From Candidatus Rifleibacteriota bacterium (lineage in GTDB: Bacteria > Muiribacteriota > Ozemobacteria > Ozemobacterales > Ozemobacteraceae): a stretch of 9,719 nucleotides of DNA. Positions 5,535 through 9,719 of this stretch are shown piece after piece (position 1 is the stretch's first letter; every line of letters starts with the position of its first letter). The stretch lies in contig JAQUZA010000098.1 of the NCBI GenBank assembly GCA_028691595.1, positions 1 through 9,719 of the forward strand. The letters are read 5' to 3'. The notes beneath the pieces were generated by a model, which saw only the letters and a list, made by a program, of their open reading frames with translations, was not told the origin of the DNA and did not search any database. The position numbers and the translations under genes were made by a program.

Positions 5535-7169
5535 ATGAATCACACAGGCATTATAAATTCAGTCATAAAAAATTCCTGGCGCTATCTGCTTATTGCGGCT
5601 GGTTTTGCCCTCGCCGCCAGTTGCACCACGGTCTATTGTCAGGACCTGGTGCCGGCACTCCTTGACCAGGGGTTGCGGCTTTACGCTGCCAAAGACTACA
5701 GCGGTGCTGCCGATTATCTTGGCCAGGTTGTAGATATGTCTCCAGATCATGATCAGGCCCGTTTTTATCTCGCTTACAGCCTTGCAATGTCGGGAAACCG
5801 CGAACTCGCTCTGGTGCACGCCCGTAACCTTGCTGGCCGCAAGCCCTCAGAAAAGCAATACACCGATCTGGTTGCCCAGCTTCAGGCCGAAATCGCTCGA
5901 ACTCAAAATGCCAGACAGCAACAGGAAACAGTCAGGTCAGTGCCTAAAGAGGTTATTCTCGGTGGCTACCAGTCTGTAGATACCATGCATGAACCGGTTC
6001 TGGCCACTCAGACCAGAGATATTGCCCCCCCTAGAGAAAAAACCAGGCTCGATATCGCCATAGAGAAAATTGACGAAGAACTCTACGCTTCTGCTACCAT
6101 AATTCTTGATGAAATTCTGGCCAAAGAACCGACAAATGCCAAAGCACTGCATCACCTCGGGGTTATCAAATTCAACAAGGGGCAGTTTGCCGAAGCGATA
6201 AAAGATTTCGAAAAGGCCCTGGCGGCCGACAATAAGAGCTTTCAGAGCCGGTTCCTTGCTGGTGACTGCTATCGGGCCCTCGACAACTACGCCAAGGCTG
6301 AAGAAGAATTCCGCAAGGCAATCGAAATTAAAGAAGACGTATTTGCAATGCTTAACCTTGCTGATGTCGTAGCAAAACAGGGCAAGATCAAAGAGTCAGA
6401 AGGAATTTATGAGAAGATTCTCAAAAAAGATGGCCAGGTGTCAGATGCCAGTATTGGCCTGGCGCAGATCAGGCTATTTCAGGGTCATATCGAAGAAGCT
6501 TCCGAGATGGTTAACAAGGTGATTGCTGCCGGCGGCGGCAACCCCGAAGCCAACTATACCAAAGCCCAGATTCTTCTTGAAAATAAACTTTTTGATGAAG
6601 CCGCCGAAGAAGCCGCCAAGGCCATGGAAGCTTCGCCAGGTAATCTGAAATACCGCTCATTGAGGGCATTGAGTCTGGTTCGCAGCTTTAACGTGGCACG
6701 CGGCCTCGAAGAAGCTGCCGGCATTATGCGCGAGTTTCCCGATAATATTGAAGCCCGCCTGGTTCTTGCCGAAGGTCTGATTATGAGCGGCGCTACCGGC
6801 GATGCCGAAGAGCATCTGCTTGCCGTCGAAAAGCGGATGAAGCATCCACAAGTCGCTTATCTGCGGGCTACGGGGGCTTTGCGTAATGCCGAAAGCGATA
6901 AGGCAAAGGAGTATTTTCAGGAATACCTCGAGCTTTCGGCTGGTCAGCCCAGAGCAGCGTTCGAGTATGCTCAGTTTCTTGAAACTTCGGGGCAGGAAGC
7001 CGATGCGCTCGTCGCTTACCACGAAATCAAAGAACAGTTTAAAGATACCGCCTACGCCGATCAGGCAGCAGAGGGCATTGCCCGCCTCGAAGAGAAAAAG
7101 TCCGGTGAAGCCCCCGCCGCAAATGAGCCGGCCGAAGGCAATCTGCGGCCTGGCAAAGTTAAATTCTAG
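5535..7169 (+). CDS. Exported TPR-repeat protein, possible lipoprotein
   Basis: A 544-residue protein. Residues 12-30 are an export signal: KNSWR then the hydrophobic stretch YLLIAAGFALAAS ending at Cys30. AASC is a tolerable but not ideal lipobox; cleavage nearer Gln36 by signal peptidase I is the alternative. One or two TPR units lie at about 38-100, then a polar linker (about 105-165), then a long run of tandem 34-residue TPR units from about 168 to 510, recognised by spaced patterns such as ALHHLGVIKFNKGQFAEAI. The tail after 515 is low-complexity (Pro, Glu, Ala). TPR arrays are protein-binding scaffolds; no enzyme motif is seen. GGAG (5525-5528) is 6 bases before the ATG. It lies 35 bases after the STAS gene and 27 before glmS, so it is likely co-transcribed. 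Export and fold are confident; partner and role unknown. Confidence 0.85.
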   Translation: MNHTGIINSVIKNSWRYLLIAAGFALAASCTTVYCQDLVPALLDQGLRLYAAKDYSGAADYLGQVVDMSPDHDQARFYLAYSLAMSGNRELALVHARNLAGRKPSEKQYTDLVAQLQAEIARTQNARQQQETVRSVPKEVILGGYQSVDTMHEPVLATQTRDIAPPREKTRLDIAIEKIDEELYASATIILDEILAKEPTNAKALHHLGVIKFNKGQFAEAIKDFEKALAADNKSFQSRFLAGDCYRALDNYAKAEEEFRKAIEIKEDVFAMLNLADVVAKQGKIKESEGIYEKILKKDGQVSDASIGLAQIRLFQGHIEEASEMVNKVIAAGGGNPEANYTKAQILLENKLFDEAAEEAAKAMEASPGNLKYRSLRALSLVRSFNVARGLEEAAGIMREFPDNIEARLVLAEGLIMSGATGDAEEHLLAVEKRMKHPQVAYLRATGALRNAESDKAKEYFQEYLELSAGQPRAAFEYAQFLETSGQEADALVAYHEIKEQFKDTAYADQAAEGIARLEEKKSGEAPAANEPAEGNLRPGKVKF

Positions 7170-7196
7170 AGCAACTGACGAAAGGAAGCATTCCGA

Positions 7197-9029
7197 ATGT
7201 GCGGAATTATTGGATATATTGGCAGCAAACCCGCTAACGAGGTTATTTTCGACGGCCTGACCCGACTCGAGTATCGTGGCTACGATTCGGCCGGGATAGC
7301 CGTTGTCGACGATCACAAGATTCATGTGCGCAAAGATATCGGCAAGCTGCGCAACATCCGCAAAATGCTTCTCGATGAGTTCGGGTCGACTTCAGGTATC
7401 GGCATCGGCCATACCCGCTGGGCAACTCATGGCCGCCCCTCTGCTTTCAATGCTCACCCCCACGGAGACTGCGACAGCACTCTGATGGTCGCTCACAACG
7501 GCATTATCGAAAATTTCATGAAGTTGCGCAAAAAGCTCATGGAATCAGGACACACCTTCACTTCTGAAACCGATTCAGAAGTTCTTGCCCACCTCATCGA
7601 AGCCTGCTACAAGGGGGATCTGCGCCAGGCCGTCATCGATGCCGTGAAATCTGTCGAAGGTGCCTACGCCATCGCCGTTATTCATCGCGATCATCCCGAC
7701 AAAATCATCTGCATGCGCAAAGAAAGCCCTCTTATCGTCGGTGTCGGCAGCGGCGAAAACTTTGTTGCCTCAGATGTTACCGCCATTTTGCAGTATACCC
7801 GCCGGGTCGTTTATCTCGATAACTTCGAGGGGGCGGTTGTAACCCGTGAGGGCGTAGAATTCTTTGGTCTCGAAGGCAAAACTGTTGAAAAATGCCCGGT
7901 GCAGATCGACTGGAACCCGGTTGCCGCCGAAAAGGGCGGTTTCTCGCATTTCATGCTCAAAGAAATTTACGAACAGCCCCAGGTCATTCGCAATACCATC
8001 GGTGGCCGCACTTCAGAAGAAGAAGGCAAAATTTACCTCGAAGAACTCAAACTTTCCGGGCCAGATATCTATCGCGCCCAGCGAATTGTTATGGTTGCCT
8101 GCGGAACCGCCTATTACGCCGCATGTGTCGGCAAGTATCTCATTGAAAGCCTGGTCAAAATACCTGTCGAATGCGACCTTGCTAGTGAATTCAGATATCG
8201 CTCGCCTCTCGTTGACTCAAATACCCTGGTAATCGCTATCAGCCAGTCAGGGGAAACGGCAGACACCCTCGCAGCAGTTAAAGAAGCCCGCAAGCGTGGT
8301 GCCAAGGTTCTCGGTATCGTTAACGCCAAAGAATCTTCGTTGACCAGAGAAGTTGACGGCCTTGTATACATACATGCCGGGCCCGAAATCGGTGTTGCTT
8401 CAACCAAGGCGTATATCGCCATGCTGACTGCTCTTACCCTTCTCGCTCTTATGCTCGGCAAGATCCGCTCAGTGCTCGAACCTGCCTATGTCCAGGAAAA
8501 AATTCGCGAACTGAAAGTTCTGCCACAGCAGATCGAAAGAGTGCTCGATAAACACGAGCAGATTCGTGATCTTGCCGCCCAATATCTCGATGCCAAAAGC
8601 TTTCTCTTTCTTGGTCGCGGCCTGAACTACCCCACCGCGCTCGAGGGTTCTCTCAAGCTCAAAGAACTCAGCTATATCCACGCCGAGGGCTACGCCGCCG
8701 GCGAAATGAAACACGGCCCCATCGCCCTCATCGATCATGAAATGCCGGTGATGGCTATTGTTACCGAGTCTGAGCTCTATGACAAAACCATCTCGAATCT
8801 CAAAGAAGTTCAGGCACGCTCAGGCCGCCTGCTTGCCATTGCCACCGAGGGTGACCAGGAAATCAGGGCTCTTACCGATCACGTAATTGAAGTGCCAAGG
8901 GTTTCCGATATCTTCTCGCCGATAATCAATGTTGTTCCCCTGCAGTTGTTTGCCTACTACGTCGCCGATCTGCGTGGCCTCGACGTAGACCAGCCCCGCA
9001 ACCTCGCCAAATCCGTAACCGTCGAATAA
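7197..9029 (+). CDS. glmS: Glutamine--fructose-6-phosphate aminotransferase (isomerizing)
   Basis: Makes glucosamine-6-phosphate and glutamate from fructose-6-phosphate and glutamine in the cytoplasm, the first committed step to UDP-GlcNAc for peptidoglycan and lipid A. At 610 residues it matches the 609 of E. coli GlmS. MCGIIGYIG carries the nucleophile Cys2 (N-terminal after Met removal). TRWATHG (73-79) binds glutamine in the class II amidotransferase domain (about 1-225). The first SIS domain shows CGTA (302-305) and SQSGET (349-354). The second includes GYAAGEMKHGP and ends NLAKSVTVE with Lys605, the sugar-binding lysine of the family. All key residues are present. AAAGGAAG (7181-7188) precedes the ATG by 8 bases. 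There are only 27 bases after the TPR stop and no ribozyme-like leader, so expression probably follows the cluster promoter. Confidence 0.98.
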   Translation: MCGIIGYIGSKPANEVIFDGLTRLEYRGYDSAGIAVVDDHKIHVRKDIGKLRNIRKMLLDEFGSTSGIGIGHTRWATHGRPSAFNAHPHGDCDSTLMVAHNGIIENFMKLRKKLMESGHTFTSETDSEVLAHLIEACYKGDLRQAVIDAVKSVEGAYAIAVIHRDHPDKIICMRKESPLIVGVGSGENFVASDVTAILQYTRRVVYLDNFEGAVVTREGVEFFGLEGKTVEKCPVQIDWNPVAAEKGGFSHFMLKEIYEQPQVIRNTIGGRTSEEEGKIYLEELKLSGPDIYRAQRIVMVACGTAYYAACVGKYLIESLVKIPVECDLASEFRYRSPLVDSNTLVIAISQSGETADTLAAVKEARKRGAKVLGIVNAKESSLTREVDGLVYIHAGPEIGVASTKAYIAMLTALTLLALMLGKIRSVLEPAYVQEKIRELKVLPQQIERVLDKHEQIRDLAAQYLDAKSFLFLGRGLNYPTALEGSLKLKELSYIHAEGYAAGEMKHGPIALIDHEMPVMAIVTESELYDKTISNLKEVQARSGRLLAIATEGDQEIRALTDHVIEVPRVSDIFSPIINVVPLQLFAYYVADLRGLDVDQPRNLAKSVTVE

Positions 9030-9077
9030 ATGTCAGGGCCGCTCGTTGGCCGGTATTTATGGTGTGATGATGCGATT

Positions 9078-9123
9078 ATTGAATGATTTAATTGTTTAAT
9101 GATTCAATCGTCAAATATTTTTT
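9078..9123 (+). terminator. Candidate weak terminator after glmS
   Basis: ATTGAATGATT (9078-9088) pairs with AATGATTCAAT (9098-9108) at 10 of 11 positions around a 9-base loop, and a T6 run follows at 9118-9123. The stem is AT-rich and the T-run starts 10 bases after it, so it is a poor classical terminator. It may instead be a plain inverted repeat. AATGATT also occurs as a direct repeat within it. Confidence 0.3.
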
Positions 9124-9178
9124 CGGGTTTCATGGTTGTTTGCCCCTTGTTATTGTTTTAATTGTCGTTCTATTTTCT

Positions 9179-9190
9179 TCTGTGTTAATC
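9179..9190 (-). repeat. Partial copy of the CACGGAT repeat
   Basis: TCTGTGTTAATC is identical to 12 bases of copy B (9270-9281) and lies about 65 bases before it in the same orientation. Confidence 0.5.
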
Positions 9191-9254
9191 TTTGCCGATT
9201 AGTATTTATGCCTGCATGTCCGTGTTCAAACGTTCTCATGCATGTATTGTTTGT

Positions 9255-9289
9255 GTCCATCCGTGTCCATCTGTGTTAATCCGTGGTAA
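9255..9289 (-). repeat. CACGGAT 10-bp-period repeat, full copy B (inverted)
   Basis: Its reverse complement matches copy A (4876-4910) at 32 of 35 positions and shows the same decamer period. It is inverted relative to copy A and about 4.35 kb away, so the two copies bracket the STAS-TPR-glmS genes. Confidence 0.85.
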
Positions 9290-9325
9290 ATCTTTCTTCT
9301 TCTTTCTCTTTCTTTTATTAAACTC

Positions 9326-9336
9326 TTAATCCGTGG
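9326..9336 (-). repeat. Partial repeat copy containing the mutS2 start codon
   Basis: TTAATCCGTGG is identical to 11 bases of copy B (9276-9286). Its TAA (9327-9329) is the in-frame stop just before mutS2 and its GTG (9333-9335) is the predicted start. Confidence 0.55.
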
Positions 9337-9719
9337 AACAGAAATCATTAGACAACCTGGAATTCAATAAAATCCTGGCGATAATCGCATCTTTCGCCGG
9401 GTCACGCGCTGCCAAAGAAAAGATCGTCACCACTTCGCCTTCTACCGACGAAAACCAGATCAATGGGTGGCTTGGCGAGATCGATGAGTTTCTCGATTAT
9501 TCTCAGGCCGGTTTCAAGATTCATATTGGTGGTCTGCGCGATATCCGTGAAATAATCGAAATTCTGAATGCCGGCTCAACCGTGCTTGGCTCAGAAGACT
9601 TCCTCAAGGTCAAGGCCAATATTGAAGTGGCTGCCAGCCTAAAAAAAGCTTTTGATAACCAGACTTCCGGTTGGGTAATCAAAGGCTCGGGCAGGCTTGC
9701 AGAACGCATAAAAGGAATG
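9333..9719 (+). CDS. mutS2: Endonuclease MutS2 N-terminus, runs off the right edge
   Basis: The first 129 residues of a MutS2-type protein. From GTG the product begins M-E-Q-K-S-L-D-N-L-E-F, matching the usual MutS2 opening (a short Met-x-x-K-x-L segment then LEF). The region about 68-75 reads IGGLRDIRE, the conserved GGLxDIR segment of the family, followed by the helical clamp-like domain. The ATPase and C-terminal Smr nuclease domains lie outside the window, so they cannot be checked. MutS2 acts against recombination intermediates and in rescue of collided ribosomes. The start is unusual: an in-frame TAA sits two codons upstream, no ATG occurs in frame until codon 129, and no Shine-Dalgarno is visible, only a pyrimidine-rich leader. 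Family confident; start fairly confident by alignment to the family. Confidence 0.87.
   Translation, partial: MEQKSLDNLEFNKILAIIASFAGSRAAKEKIVTTSPSTDENQINGWLGEIDEFLDYSQAGFKIHIGGLRDIREIIEILNAGSTVLGSEDFLKVKANIEVAASLKKAFDNQTSGWVIKGSGRLAERIKGM

Larger units (their letters stand above)
9030..9332. other. 303-base intergenic region between glmS and mutS2
   Basis: No gene is visible. From left to right it holds: a weak bulged hairpin overlapping the glmS stop (ATAAAT 9026-9031 with ATTTAT 9055-9060, inner GGCC pair 9037-9040/9048-9051); an AT-rich inverted repeat (9078-9108); diverged then full copies of the CACGGAT repeat in minus orientation; a 26-base pyrimidine tract (9291-9316); and a last partial repeat copy that contains the mutS2 start. 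No clear mutS2 promoter or ribosome site is seen. Confidence 0.6.

Noticed and set aside
7170..7196. glmS ribozyme or riboswitch in the glmS leader
   Set aside because: Only 27 bases separate the TPR stop from the glmS start, far too short for the ribozyme.
6657..7325. Long minus-strand open frame (222 codons) antisense to the TPR and glmS genes
   Set aside because: It overlaps two well-supported plus-strand genes, shows no recognisable domain and no ribosome site, and is explained by codon bias of the real genes.

Overview
The window comes from a bacterial chromosome, probably that of an envelope-bearing (Gram-negative type) bacterium. It encodes an exported peptidoglycan lytic transglycosylase, an exported TPR protein that may be a lipoprotein, and bacterial GlmS, MutS2 and an EF-G paralogue. 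I cannot name the lineage from sequence alone. The EF-G is the GHGG-type paralogue rather than canonical FusA, and the intergenic 10-bp-period CACGGAT repeats suggest a poorly characterised, non-enterobacterial lineage. Coding DNA is of moderate GC; the block around 4600-4850 is strikingly AT-rich.

Layout. (1) 1-1868, minus strand: EF-G-like GTPase, cut by the left window edge, with a good sigma70-type promoter and a perfect short palindrome in its leader. (2) 2074-4125, plus: Slt70-type lytic transglycosylase with a Sec signal peptide. (3) 4151-4179: strong bidirectional terminator between converging genes. (4) 4194-4573, minus: a small excisionase/AlpA-like winged-HTH gene followed by a putative 49-residue single-span membrane protein. 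(5) 4574-5145: gene-poor region with phased A-tracts, inverted repeats, an orphan plus-strand terminator and copies of a 10-bp-period repeat. (6) 5146-9029, plus: compact cluster of a STAS-domain protein, an exported TPR-repeat protein and glmS, with gaps of 35 and 27 bases, which looks like one operon. (7) 9030-9332: non-coding, with inverted copies of the same repeat and a polypyrimidine tract. (8) 9333 to the right edge: N-terminus of mutS2, whose GTG start lies inside a partial repeat copy.

How the genes may work together. GlmS makes glucosamine-6-phosphate, the entry to UDP-GlcNAc and hence peptidoglycan and lipid A. The lytic transglycosylase cleaves peptidoglycan. The STAS protein and the TPR protein sit in the glmS cluster, which suggests (by inference only) that a partner-switch-like input or an envelope scaffold is co-expressed with amino-sugar synthesis. 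I saw no CRISPR array, tRNA, rRNA, transposase, integrase or defence system. The least explained parts are the HTH/small-protein locus with its AT-rich upstream region, and the dispersed repeat family that flanks the STAS-TPR-glmS block in inverted orientation.
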